Source: Thiovibrio sp964588325
GTDB taxonomy: Bacteria > Desulfobacterota > Desulfobulbia > Desulfobulbales > Desulfurivibrionaceae
Length of the DNA: 64,000 nucleotides
Direction of reading: 5' to 3'
Assembly (NCBI GenBank): GCA_964588325.1
Contig: CAZPOR010000011.1
Span: forward strand, 1 to 64,000
The notes beneath the pieces were generated by a model. The model worked only from the letters and a program-made list of their open reading frames with translations. It did no database searches and was not told where the DNA came from. The position numbers were made by a program, and so were the translations under genes. This document shows, piece by piece, positions 8,876 through 17,337 of the stretch. Position 1 is the stretch's first letter, and each line of letters starts with the position of its first letter.

Positions 8876-9778
8876 ATGATTCCTGTCCACGGCCTGCAAT
8901 TGCGGGCCGTTATTATTCAGGCCCTGCGCGCCTTTTTCATCGACCGAGGCTATCTCGAAGTCGAAACCCCCATCCGTATCCCTGCCCCTGCCCCGGAAGC
9001 CTATATCGAGCCCATCACCAGCGAGGGCTGGTTTCTGCAAACCTCGCCCGAACTCTGCATGAAGCGGCTGCTGGTTGCAGGCATCCCCAAGATTTTCCAA
9101 ATCTGCAAATGCTTCCGCAAAAACGAACGCGGCGGCCGCCACCTGCCTGAGTTCACCATGCTGGAGTGGTACGCGGCCAAAAGCGACTACCGCGATCTGA
9201 TGACGGATTGCGAGGCGCTGCTGCGTTCTCTGGCCGTAGCCACGGGCAAGAGAGGGGTGCTGGAATGGCAGGGACGCAGGATCGATCTTGGGCCGGAATG
9301 GGAGCGGATCACCGTGGCCGAGGCCTTCCAGCGCTATGCGCCCTGCACGGTGGAGGAGGCGCTGGCCCAGGACCGGTTCGATGAGCTGCTGGTGGAGTAT
9401 GTGGAGCCGCATCTGGGCATGACAACCCCCACCTTTCTCTGTGATTATCCTGCGGCGCTGGGCGCTTTGGCCCGGCTGTCGCCGAACGATGCAACAGTGG
9501 CCGAGCGTTTCGAACTGTATGTGGCAGGGCTGGAACTGGCCAACGGTTTTTCCGAGCTGGTTGATCCGGTGGAGCAGCGGGCTCGGTTTCTGGCGGAGCA
9601 GGAGGCCATTCGTTTGCATGGCCGCGAGCCTGGCCCGATGCCGGAGCGGTTTCTTGCCGAGTTGGGCGACATGCCGCAGGCAGCCGGGATTGCTCTGGGG
9701 GTGGACCGGTTGGTGATGTTCTTTGCCGAAAAGGACACTATCGATCAGTTGGTGGCCTTTGTGCCGGAGGGATTGTAG
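8876..9778 (+). CDS. epmA: EF-P--(R)-beta-lysine ligase (EpmA/GenX/PoxA)
   Basis: A 300-residue paralogue of the class II lysyl-tRNA synthetase catalytic core without the anticodon-binding domain. Class II motifs are visible: FFIDRGYLEVETPI (motif 1), FQICKCFRKNERGGRHLPEFTMLEWYAA (motif 2) and GIALGVDRLVMFF (motif 3). It attaches a beta-lysine-type group to EF-P, encoded just upstream. The isomerase partner EpmB is not in the window. It is slightly shorter than the E. coli protein at the N-terminus; no better upstream start is evident, and the ribosome site is weak. Confidence 0.93.
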   Translation: MIPVHGLQLRAVIIQALRAFFIDRGYLEVETPIRIPAPAPEAYIEPITSEGWFLQTSPELCMKRLLVAGIPKIFQICKCFRKNERGGRHLPEFTMLEWYAAKSDYRDLMTDCEALLRSLAVATGKRGVLEWQGRRIDLGPEWERITVAEAFQRYAPCTVEEALAQDRFDELLVEYVEPHLGMTTPTFLCDYPAALGALARLSPNDATVAERFELYVAGLELANGFSELVDPVEQRARFLAEQEAIRLHGREPGPMPERFLAELGDMPQAAGIALGVDRLVMFFAEKDTIDQLVAFVPEGL

Positions 9779-9900
9779 GGTGGGGAAGTGGGGTGGTTTT
9801 GTGGGAACGTCTGACACAACCAGCGTTGCCGGCCTCATCGCGCAGCGCCCGTGTTGATGGATGGGTTGGGCTACACAGACGCATTTAGTCACTTTGTGTG

Positions 9901-10458
9901 TCATTTAAGAAATAGCTTACTTAGCATCTCTTGTTTCAGCGGAAAAACATTTTTAACATCAAACCACCGGCATTTAGGCTCTGCGTCATCGTCTCCCTTC
10001 GCTCGAAAACAAATTTCGCCTTCTCTGTCGAAATATCCGCGCTTTTCTTCGGTCAGGCTTATTCGTGTGATGGTTGGATTGCCGTAACAACTACGACCAA
10101 GGACAACCTTATCCACAATTACCTCCTCGTTACGCAGCACTGTGAGAATCACCTCAGGTGCAGCCGCGCACATGCCACGCTCTCTCCAGCTATCTTGTTG
10201 TGCTAACACTCTGTACCTCACCTTGCCGAGATTGCATTCGTATGTCAGATCTGATGGGGAGTAGAAGCTCTGTCGTGACCATGCCTTTGTAGGTGCGGCT
10301 TCCGCCGGATTGTTGTGAATTTGGCGATGTTCGATCTCAAAGAAACCAGCTTCTTGCACGCAGGAAATGCGTATGAAGTCCACCATATAGTCAGCCCTCG
10401 TGGGTTGTGCGGCGATACCCAGCACGGTGATTGATGCAGCGATTAACTTCCAAAACAT
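9901..10458 (-). CDS. Hypothetical secreted protein
   Basis: A 185-residue protein that I do not recognise. It has a clear signal peptide (hydrophobic IAASITVLGIA, likely cleaved near TRA), then a compact domain with five cysteines, suggesting disulfides in the periplasm or outside. Base composition is clearly richer in A+T than the flanking genes. Together with the neighbouring toxin-antitoxin pair this marks a small accessory islet at about 9.8-11.3 kb. The start ATG at 10458 directly precedes the signal peptide. Confidence 0.6.
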   Translation of the reverse strand: MFWKLIAASITVLGIAAQPTRADYMVDFIRISCVQEAGFFEIEHRQIHNNPAEAAPTKAWSRQSFYSPSDLTYECNLGKVRYRVLAQQDSWRERGMCAAAPEVILTVLRNEEVIVDKVVLGRSCYGNPTITRISLTEEKRGYFDREGEICFRAKGDDDAEPKCRWFDVKNVFPLKQEMLSKLFLK

Positions 10459-10593
10459 GACGAGTGCCTCTTCTTGAATGGTCTAGCCCAACAAGTAATT
10501 ATATGGTTTCGTGATATCAAACTATTATTCCTGATAACAGGAAACATGGCAGGCAAATACGTGAAAGCCAGCCAAGCTCTTCCCCTCTTTTTC

Positions 10594-10983
10594 TTACCAA
10601 ATAATGTCCACCCCGTAGGCGGCAAAGGCCGTATCAGCAGTCACCAACGCCATCTCCTCGCACAGCGCCTGAGCAATGAGAAGCCGGTCGAAAGGATCAC
10701 GGTGATAGAAGGGCAGGGTGGCGACCCGGACGCAGTGGGCTGGGTCAATAGCCAGCAGGCGGACGCCGTTCAGGGCAAGCTCCTTGCCGATCTCTTCCGC
10801 CCAATCGGGGGCCTGGAGCGACAATTTGCCGAGGCTGATCTTGATGCCGATCTCCCAGAAAGAGGCGGCGCTGAAGTACACGGTATTGTCCTGGTCCTGA
10901 TAGGCACTGATCGCAGACGGCATCAGCCGGTCGCTGTCCGCCAGAATCCAGAGCAACACATGGGTGTCGAGCAGGACATTCAT
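10594..10983 (-). CDS. PIN-domain ribonuclease toxin, VapC-like
   Basis: A 129-residue PIN-domain protein. The first acidic residue lies in NVLLDTHVLLW, and later blocks FYHRDPFDRLLIAQA and VTADTAFAAYG carry the other metal-binding aspartates. Toxins of this type are Mg2+-dependent ribonucleases that often cut tRNA or rRNA. Its ATG overlaps the stop codon of the upstream antitoxin by 4 bases, the usual coupled antitoxin-toxin arrangement. The RNA target is unknown. Confidence 0.88.
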   Translation of the reverse strand: MNVLLDTHVLLWILADSDRLMPSAISAYQDQDNTVYFSAASFWEIGIKISLGKLSLQAPDWAEEIGKELALNGVRLLAIDPAHCVRVATLPFYHRDPFDRLLIAQALCEEMALVTADTAFAAYGVDIIW

Positions 10984-11210
10984 GGCATGTAATCGCCAAA
11001 ATCCGCCAGTGGCGCGTCAAAATCCTCGCTCATCGAAACAACCAGGCCTTTGCACCCGTCCAGGCGGCGCTGCGGACGCGCTCCAGGCAAGGCAGTGAGC
11101 CGGACCAGAGGGGTCTTGCCCTTGGCGATGATGACCTCCTCGCCTTGCAGGGTTTCCTTTATGAGGCGGGAGAGATGGGTCTTGGCTTCGTGAATGGTGA
11201 CTGTGTGCAT
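10980..11210 (-). CDS. Phd/YefM-family antitoxin
   Basis: A 76-residue protein beginning TVTIHEAKTHLSRLIKE, the DNA-binding Phd/YefM fold, with the conserved block EEVIIAKGKTPLVRL. The C-terminal tail from about residue 45 should be the flexible segment that occupies the toxin active site. It precedes and overlaps the PIN toxin, and probably represses the pair through the direct repeat at 11233-11253. Confidence 0.88.
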   Translation of the reverse strand: MHTVTIHEAKTHLSRLIKETLQGEEVIIAKGKTPLVRLTALPGARPQRRLDGCKGLVVSMSEDFDAPLADFGDYMP

Positions 11211-11232
11211 TGGCTTCTCCAGAACAGGGGTG

Positions 11233-11253
11233 CTTAGTCAATATACTTAGTCA
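11233..11253 (-). promoter_or_regulatory. Direct-repeat operator of the toxin-antitoxin pair
   Basis: On the minus strand TGACTAAG occurs twice, 13 bases start to start, separated by TATAT, just 23 bases upstream of the antitoxin ATG. Placement and repeat structure fit an antitoxin operator overlapping the core promoter. Confidence 0.55.
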
Positions 11254-11304
11254 TCTTTTCCTTGTCAAGAACCGCTGGCCGGATTGCCTGTAGGAAATGC
11301 AGGC

Positions 11305-12114
11305 CTAGCCGGTTTGAATCTTCTTCTGAATCATCTGCAAATCTAGCCAGGTCGCCTTTTTCATCTCCGGATTCTTTAAAAGAAATTCCGGCGAGAAGGT
11401 GGGTATGAGCGGGATGCCCTGAAAATCGTGGAACCTGCCGCGCAACTGGCTCAAGGGCTTGCTGGTGTGGAGCAGCTTTTGAGCGGCCACAGGCCCCATG
11501 GCGCAGATGACTGTGGGGGCGACGAGCATGATTTCCTTGAGCAGGAATGGCAGGCAGGCGTCCACCGCCTTCTTGTCCGGCGGCTCAGGCGCATGGCATC
11601 TGGTGAGCAGGCTCAGATGGACTGTATCCCGGCTCAGGCCGATGGCCCCCAGCATCTTGTCGAGGAGTTGGCCCGGTTCTCCGCTCATGGGTAGGCCGGA
11701 ACAATCGTCCTCTGCAGAGGGCGCAGCGGTGATGATCAGCAGCTTGACTCCGGTTGCACCCTTTCCGGTTATCGGTTTGTTCCGGCTGAGGTGTCGCGGG
11801 CAGCGTTGGCAGGCCTGCATCTCTGCATACAGCTCGGTCAGGGTGGTGTCCGGCATGACGGCGGATGTCGCCTGCTGCCGGGCTGACGGGACAAGGGGTG
11901 CCTTGGTCTTGGCGGTTGCGGTCTGCGGTTTGGCTGTGGCAACCGGTTGCTGCGGCCCGGCAACAAAGCGTTCAAGCTCCGGGGTGCGGGGGTAGCCCTC
12001 GATGCCGATTGCCTGCTGGAAGGCGACAAGTTGCCGGACATCCTGGAGAAACTCCAGGGCACTCTCGGCTGGGATCGGCGGGGTTGTGGCGTAGTTTTCG
12101 TCGGGCGTGGTCAT
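11305..12114 (-). CDS. Family-4-like uracil-DNA glycosylase homologue with altered catalytic motifs
   Basis: A 269-residue protein with an N-terminal ~90-residue variable extension and a C-terminal UDG-superfamily domain. Four cysteines at 102, 105, 173 and 187 match the 4Fe-4S ligands of family 4 UDGs. However, the motif equivalent to GEAPG reads TAAPS (129-133), losing the active-site Glu, and the C-terminal HPA/HPS motif reads FSPE, replacing the His with Ser 241. It may be inactive on uracil or act on another lesion. Minus strand, downstream of the M1-ChaN gene but separated from it by GC-rich hairpins. Confidence 0.75.
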   Translation of the reverse strand: MTTPDENYATTPPIPAESALEFLQDVRQLVAFQQAIGIEGYPRTPELERFVAGPQQPVATAKPQTATAKTKAPLVPSARQQATSAVMPDTTLTELYAEMQACQRCPRHLSRNKPITGKGATGVKLLIITAAPSAEDDCSGLPMSGEPGQLLDKMLGAIGLSRDTVHLSLLTRCHAPEPPDKKAVDACLPFLLKEIMLVAPTVICAMGPVAAQKLLHTSKPLSQLRGRFHDFQGIPLIPTFSPEFLLKNPEMKKATWLDLQMIQKKIQTG

Positions 12115-12207
12115 GGGTGGTCCTTGTTTGTTTGCCCATTATAGCCCGGAGCAGGGGGAAGGCCAAAAGAAAAGATGGGTAAGGCTCTTGCTTCTTCCCA
12201 ATTGAAT

Positions 12208-12230
12208 CCCCCTCCCTCGACGGGAGGGGG
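12208..12230. repeat. GC-rich 9-bp hairpin
   Basis: CCCCCTCCC (12208-12216) pairs perfectly with GGGAGGGGG (12222-12230) around TCGAC. It lies between the UDG-like gene and the M1-ChaN gene and is followed 60 bases on by a related hairpin, suggesting a dispersed intergenic repeat. Confidence 0.6.
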
Positions 12231-12288
12231 CCTGGCGGTGGGTGAAGCTGCATCTGCCGATTCCATGGCTGCTTCCCCCTCTCCCTAA

Positions 12289-12316
12289 CCCTCCCCCGCC
12301 AGGGGGGAGGGAATTT
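12289..12316 (+). repeat. GC-rich hairpin followed by T-tract
   Basis: CCCTCCCCC (12289-12297) pairs with GGGGGAGGG (12303-12311) and is followed by AATTTTT on the plus strand. As a plus-strand terminator it would face the wrong way for both neighbouring minus-strand genes. With the partner at 12208 it resembles a repeat unit. Confidence 0.5.
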
Positions 12317-12343
12317 TTGAGGGTTGGACAGGCTTGATTTGTG

Positions 12344-15300
12344 CTACAACACCACCGGAATGGAAAGAATCGATTCCCCCTTGAACAGGAAACCGGTTTC
12401 CCGTTTGATCCGCACCGTTACCTGATTGCCGATTTCCTTGTCGAGCAGGAAGATCTTCAGGTCGTCGATGGTGGTCACCGGTTCGTCATCCAGCGCCAGG
12501 ATGACATCTTTTTTTCTGATCCCCGCCGCTCCTGCCTTGCTCTTTTCTGACAATCCTTCCACCTGCGGGCCATCGGCGGTGTTGCCAAGCATCACCCCCA
12601 GAAGCGCGGCCGGAGGCAGCTCATCGGGCTTGGAAAAAATCAGGTAGTCCGTCTCGGTCTGATCAAGCTCCCGGCCCATGCTGTTCAGGATGACGGCCTG
12701 GCGGATGGCCGGCAACCGGCGGGCAACCCGGGGTGGGATGGCGGTGGCCTTGTCGGTGTGCCCCTGGCCGGCCAGGACCACCATCCTCCTTTCCGGGTGG
12801 GCGGCGAGGAAGCTGGTCACGGATTCGGCCATGGTTTCGTCCCACAGGGCCTGGGCCTGGAAAAACCCGTTGACCTGTTCCGGCTTGCCGCCGTGCGGGC
12901 CGTGCAGGGCAAAGACCTCGGTGATCCGCTCACGATAGCCGGGGATGGTCAGGTCACGGTCCGTTGGGATCTTGGCCTGTTCTTCGGCGGTCAGGGCGGC
13001 GGTCCCTTCCTTGAAGACCTTGTTGACGATCGCTTTTTCCTGGTTGAGGGCCACGATGGGCAGCCGGTGGCGCCGGGCAAAGTTGATGATCTCCCGGTAG
13101 AAGCGGTAATCGTAGCCCCATTTGGAAAAATATTCCGATTGCTTCAAGAAATCCCGTTCGTTCAGTTCGCCTGTCACATACCGGTCAAGAACGGGTTGCG
13201 CCTCCCGGCTGAACATCTCCATGCCGATGGCAAGGTTGGGGTTTTGGGCGAAAAGCGCCCGGATCACCCGCAGTTGCAGGAGATGGTCTTCGTTGCGGGT
13301 GTGGTTCTCCCCCACATACACCACCTGGTTGTCAGCAAGCTGCTCCATGATGGCGGCAAAGGAAAGGGCCTTGGGCAGGGCGAGACCCATGGGCGGGGCA
13401 TCAATGACCAGGCGCAGCCCCTGCTCCGTCTCCAGCACGGCTTTGTGCGCCACCCGGCCCAGGTTGAAATGGAGTGTGCCGTATTTGCCGTAATGGGCGA
13501 GTTTCGGCGCGGCTGCCTCTGTTTCCGCGGTGCTGGCCGAAGCGATCAGCACTGCCACCTGGCCGGGGGCCAGGGGATTTTCCCGCGCCTTCAGGGTAAA
13601 GCCGGTGGCGGGCTGGGGCTGGCCGGCAAAGATGGAGCGGGCCAGGGGGCTGTCCGTGCCGAGGAACAGCACGGCTTTGCCGGCCAGATCCTTGTCCGTG
13701 GCCTCGTTTGCGGGTTTGACCGGGCATTCCATGGCGGCAAGAAGTTCGATGAGCGGGGCATAGACCTGGCGCTCTTCACCTGCCGGGGCGATGGCCAGCC
13801 TCTCGCGGGCGCCGAGAAAGCGCGACCAGGTAGGCGGCAGCTCCTCGGGGGCCAAGGTGCGCATCAGGTCGTAGTCCGGGTCTCCGATTACCAGCGTGGG
13901 ATAATCGGTCAGGCGGATGCGCAGTTTGGTTTCGCTTTCGGCAAGGGTCACTTCCCGCCGCTCCTTGCCCTTGGCGGTGACGATATCCAGGGGCAATCGC
14001 AGCCGGTAGGGTTTTTCCTGGAGCTGCTTGATGGTGAGGCCGAGTTCCAGGTGGTCCCCTTTCTCCGTAAGGGCTCCGGAGCTGATTTCCAGGCGGGGGA
14101 GATCGGTGCGGCCGAGCCATTGGCTGAAAAAGGGCTCAAGATTTTGGCTGGAGCTTGTGAAAAAAGTTGCGGCCAGATCCTGCCAGCTCGCCTGCTGATG
14201 ACGGAAACGCGCATACACATCGCGAAGCCCGGCATAGAATGGAACATCGCCGATCTCCCGGAACAGCATGTGGAAGAGCATGCTCCCCTTCTCGTAGCCC
14301 ACCGCCCGCGCCGCTTTGTTGCCGGAAGCAAGATGGCTGCCTGCCCCGCTGAAATCCGCGAGGGCCATGGTGTTGTCCGGCCCCACATAGCTCTGGTAGG
14401 TGATGAGCTGCTGCTTTCTGAATGCGGCATCGGTCCCTTTGTCCGCAGCAAAGGCCTGATCCGCCAGGTAGGTGGTCAGCCCCTCGCACCAGTTGCCCTG
14501 GCTGGTATCAACGTCAACACTGTTGCCGAACCAACTGTGCAGCACCTCATGGCCCAGCGAGGTTTCGGTGATGAAGGGCAGCCGGACCACGGCTTGGCCG
14601 AGCAGGGTAAAGGTGGGCATGGCGTAGCCGGTGGGCAGCCGGTTTTCCACGATGCTGAATCGTTTGTAGGGATAGGGGCCGACCAGTTCCTGGTAACGTT
14701 TGAGGTAAGCGAGTGTTTTCTTTCTGTATTCCGCCGCCAGTTCCCGGTCTTCGGCAAAGAAATAGGAGTACAGGGTTTGGCCTGGACCGATGGGCTCCTC
14801 TTCCACCACATAGGGGCCTGCCACGAAGTTGAGGCCGGCCAGGGGATGCTCGAACAGGAAGCGGACGGTGCGGATATTTCCGGCAAGCGAGTCGCTGATC
14901 TCCTCGGCCTCGGAGATGGCTGCAAAGTGTTTGGGGATGGCGGCGGTCAGGGTATATTGGCAGCCGGTGTCCAGGCGCGGATGCCAAAAGCCGGTGAGGG
15001 CGATGCCGCTGGGGTCGATGAGTCCGTTAAGGGTGCCGGGCTGGTTGCCTGCGGCTGTTGTGTGGAAACGGATGGCAACGTGCTGGTTTTGCGGCGCCGC
15101 GGGGAGGACTACTTGCTCCCCAGTCTGGAGGGTGACGCCGTCCAGGTCGAACTGCATGATCTCCAGATTTGCCAAGGAGATGGTGACCGCGGTTTGCGCA
15201 GGGATGGTGATGCGCGATGTGCCGATGAGCCGGTGGCTTTGCAGGTCAAAGGCGATGTCGAGCTGGTGCCGGGGCGGGGCCGGGCGTGGGGTTGCGGCGG

Positions 15301-15430
15301 ACGCGGGCACGGAGAGAATCAGCAGGCCGAAAAACAGGAGAAGACACAGGGGAAACCGCGCATGGTTACGCCGGTTCCAGCTTTTCCGCGTCGCAGAAGT
15401 GTTTGAGGGAAGCCAGGGCTGTTTGCGCAC
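12344..15430 (-). CDS. Exported M1-peptidase-like / ChaN-like / PDZ fusion protein
   Basis: About 1,028 residues. GTG at 15430 is chosen because GAGGA lies 7 bases upstream and a signal peptide (hydrophobic LCLLLFFGLLILSVPASA) follows; the gene therefore overlaps trmFO by 65 bases. Residues ~50-500 form an M1 metallopeptidase-like region with HEVLH and a Glu after 17 residues, one short of the usual 18; the GAMEN position reads GYAMP. Next comes a ChaN (haem-binding lipoprotein, DUF399) domain with VVYVGENHTRNEDHLLQL and IGMEMFSREAQPVLDRY, and a C-terminal PDZ domain (AGIRKKDVILALDDEPV). It should act in the periplasm. Substrate is unknown; a link to iron or haem handling is inference from ChaN. 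Confidence 0.8.
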   Translation of the reverse strand: MRKQPWLPSNTSATRKSWNRRNHARFPLCLLLFFGLLILSVPASAATPRPAPPRHQLDIAFDLQSHRLIGTSRITIPAQTAVTISLANLEIMQFDLDGVTLQTGEQVVLPAAPQNQHVAIRFHTTAAGNQPGTLNGLIDPSGIALTGFWHPRLDTGCQYTLTAAIPKHFAAISEAEEISDSLAGNIRTVRFLFEHPLAGLNFVAGPYVVEEEPIGPGQTLYSYFFAEDRELAAEYRKKTLAYLKRYQELVGPYPYKRFSIVENRLPTGYAMPTFTLLGQAVVRLPFITETSLGHEVLHSWFGNSVDVDTSQGNWCEGLTTYLADQAFAADKGTDAAFRKQQLITYQSYVGPDNTMALADFSGAGSHLASGNKAARAVGYEKGSMLFHMLFREIGDVPFYAGLRDVYARFRHQQASWQDLAATFFTSSSQNLEPFFSQWLGRTDLPRLEISSGALTEKGDHLELGLTIKQLQEKPYRLRLPLDIVTAKGKERREVTLAESETKLRIRLTDYPTLVIGDPDYDLMRTLAPEELPPTWSRFLGARERLAIAPAGEERQVYAPLIELLAAMECPVKPANEATDKDLAGKAVLFLGTDSPLARSIFAGQPQPATGFTLKARENPLAPGQVAVLIASASTAETEAAAPKLAHYGKYGTLHFNLGRVAHKAVLETEQGLRLVIDAPPMGLALPKALSFAAIMEQLADNQVVYVGENHTRNEDHLLQLRVIRALFAQNPNLAIGMEMFSREAQPVLDRYVTGELNERDFLKQSEYFSKWGYDYRFYREIINFARRHRLPIVALNQEKAIVNKVFKEGTAALTAEEQAKIPTDRDLTIPGYRERITEVFALHGPHGGKPEQVNGFFQAQALWDETMAESVTSFLAAHPERRMVVLAGQGHTDKATAIPPRVARRLPAIRQAVILNSMGRELDQTETDYLIFSKPDELPPAALLGVMLGNTADGPQVEGLSEKSKAGAAGIRKKDVILALDDEPVTTIDDLKIFLLDKEIGNQVTVRIKRETGFLFKGESILSIPVVL

Positions 15431-16700
15431 GGTGTTGTCCTCGCAGTTTTTTTGGAAGCTTCGTCTCCCAGACCGGAAACAGGCCGAAGTTGATATTGGA
15501 GGGCTGAAAATGCTTGGGGTCGGTCTGGGTAAGATGGCCGACCAGGGCGCCCATGGCGGTGTCCTTGGGCAGATCAAGGCCTGCGTGCCCCTTGGCCAAG
15601 CGCACCGCGTTGATCCCGGCCAGCAATCCCATGGCCGTGGACTCCACATAACCTTCCACCCCGGTGATCTGCCCGGCCAGCAAAAGATCGGGCCGGTTTT
15701 TCACCTGCAGGCTCGGGAGCAGCACCTTGGGCCCGCAGACAAAGGTGTTGCGGTGGATGGAGCCGAGCCGGGCGAACTCCGCCTGGGCCATGCCCGGAAT
15801 GAGCCGGAACACTTCCTGCTGGGATTTATAGGTCAGCTTGGTCTGGAAGCCCACCATATTGTAGAGCAGACCGTCTTTTTTTTCCATGCGGAGCTGGACC
15901 ACTGCGTAGGGGTCGCGCCCGGTCCGCGGGTCGGGCAACCCCACCGGTTTCATGGGCCCAAAGCGCAGGGTGTTTTCGCCCCGTTCCATCATGATCTCGA
16001 TGGGAAGACAGCCCTCGAAGTATTTTTGTTCCTCGAATTCCTTGAGCGGCACCGTGTCGGCGGAACGCATGGCCTCGATAAAGGCGGCGTACTCATCGCG
16101 GTTCATAGGGCAGTTCAGATAGTCGCCCGGGCCGTCGTCATAGCGGGAGGCCCGGTAGACGATGGACATGTCCAGGGAATCGGCGCTCACGATGGGGGCG
16201 ATGGCGTCGTAAAAGGCGAGGTGCTCTTCCCCGGTAAGCTGGGCAAGAGAGGCGGCAAGCGGGCTTGAGGTGAGCGGGCCGGAGGCCAGGATGAGCGGCC
16301 ATTGCCCGGGAGGAGGGAGTTCGGTGACCTCCTCCCGGACCACGGTGATGGACGGATGGTTTTCGATTTTTTCGGTGATGAACTGAGCAAAGAGAGCGCG
16401 GTCCACGGCCAGGGCCCGGCCTGCCGGAACCTGGGTATGGCCGGCCGCCGCCATGATCAGCGAGCCCAGGCAGCGCATCTCTTCCTTGAGAAGGCCCACG
16501 GCGGAAGAGACATCGGCGGCGCGCAGGGAGTTGCTGCACACCAATTCCGCCAACTGCGGCGACTCGTGCGCCGGGCTGAACCGCACCGGCTTCATTTCAT
16601 AAAGCGTTACCCGGCAGCCGCGTTGGGCGATCTGCCAGGCGGCCTCGCATCCCGCGAGGCCGCCGCCGATGATGCTGACTTCCGGAGTTTTAGAGGCCAA
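15366..16700 (-). CDS. trmFO: Methylenetetrahydrofolate--tRNA-(uracil-54-C5)-methyltransferase
   Basis: A ~444-residue flavoprotein that makes ribothymidine at position 54 of tRNA using methylene-THF and FADH2. The FAD-binding EVSIIGGGLAGCEAAWQ is at the N-terminus; family blocks such as CSNSLRAADVSSAVGLLKEEM, YFEGCLPIEIMMERGENTLRFGPMKPVG and GQITGVEGYVES follow. I place the start at the TTG at 16700, which gives the usual few residues before the Rossmann motif; an ATG at 16730 is possible but lies deep inside adk. It overlaps adk by 11 bases and its 3' end is overlapped by the M1-ChaN gene, so all three are probably one transcript. Confidence 0.95.
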   Translation of the reverse strand: MASKTPEVSIIGGGLAGCEAAWQIAQRGCRVTLYEMKPVRFSPAHESPQLAELVCSNSLRAADVSSAVGLLKEEMRCLGSLIMAAAGHTQVPAGRALAVDRALFAQFITEKIENHPSITVVREEVTELPPPGQWPLILASGPLTSSPLAASLAQLTGEEHLAFYDAIAPIVSADSLDMSIVYRASRYDDGPGDYLNCPMNRDEYAAFIEAMRSADTVPLKEFEEQKYFEGCLPIEIMMERGENTLRFGPMKPVGLPDPRTGRDPYAVVQLRMEKKDGLLYNMVGFQTKLTYKSQQEVFRLIPGMAQAEFARLGSIHRNTFVCGPKVLLPSLQVKNRPDLLLAGQITGVEGYVESTAMGLLAGINAVRLAKGHAGLDLPKDTAMGALVGHLTQTDPKHFQPSNINFGLFPVWETKLPKKLRGQHRAQTALASLKHFCDAEKLEPA

Positions 16701-17337
16701 GCTGCTTCTTGATGGCGTCAACCACCACATCGCTGGAGGTGCCGACGATGGACTTCAGCAGACCGGCCTTCTCGTAAAAACCGGCCAGGGGCGCGGTTTT
16801 CTCGTTGTAGGTGTCCAGACGGTGGGCAATGGCCTCCTGGGTTTCGTCCTCGCGCTGGATGGCCGGGCTGCCGCATTTGTCGCAGATGCCTTCCACCTTG
16901 GTCGGGTTGCTTTTGACGTTGTAGATCGCCTGGCAGGAGGGATTGGTGCAGGTTCTTCTCGTGCAGAGCCGGTCAAAGATCACGTCTCGGGGCACGTCGA
17001 TGGAAGCGACCATGTCCAGGGTGATATTAAGTTTTTTCAGCAGGGCGGTCAGGGCTTCGGCCTGGGGAATGGTGCGCGGAAAGCCGTCCAGCAAAAAGCC
17101 CTTGGCGCAATCGGGTTCCTGAAGGCGTTTTTCCATGATCCCCATGATCAGCGAGTCGGGAACCAGATCGCCCCGTTTCATATAACCTTCTGCTTCCTTG
17201 CCGAGATCGGTGCCGGCCTGGACCGCGCCGCGCAGAATGTCGCCGGTGGAAATTTGGACCGAACCGTCGATGGCGGTGAGCAGCTTTGCCACCGTGCCTT
17301 TGCCGGCGCCGGGTGCGCCCAAAAGAATGAGTTTCAT
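16690..17337 (-). CDS. adk: Adenylate kinase, long form with four-cysteine LID
   Basis: A 215-residue enzyme interconverting ATP + AMP and 2 ADP. The P-loop is GAPGAGKGT; GFLLDGFPRTIPQAEAL is the AMP site; the LID carries C-x4-C and C-x2-C (RTCTNPSCQ, ICDKCG), the zinc-stabilised type. The ATG at 17337 has AGGAG 8 bases upstream. It heads the adk-trmFO-M1/ChaN run. A second, different adenylate kinase lies at 55372-56052. Confidence 0.95.
   Translation of the reverse strand: MKLILLGAPGAGKGTVAKLLTAIDGSVQISTGDILRGAVQAGTDLGKEAEGYMKRGDLVPDSLIMGIMEKRLQEPDCAKGFLLDGFPRTIPQAEALTALLKKLNITLDMVASIDVPRDVIFDRLCTRRTCTNPSCQAIYNVKSNPTKVEGICDKCGSPAIQREDETQEAIAHRLDTYNEKTAPLAGFYEKAGLLKSIVGTSSDVVVDAIKKQLGL

Noticed and set aside
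12758..15406. 882-codon open frame on the plus strand
   Set aside because: It is antisense to the M1-ChaN-PDZ gene, whose motifs are clear. The frame has no domain, signal or ribosome site and arises from GC-rich codon bias.
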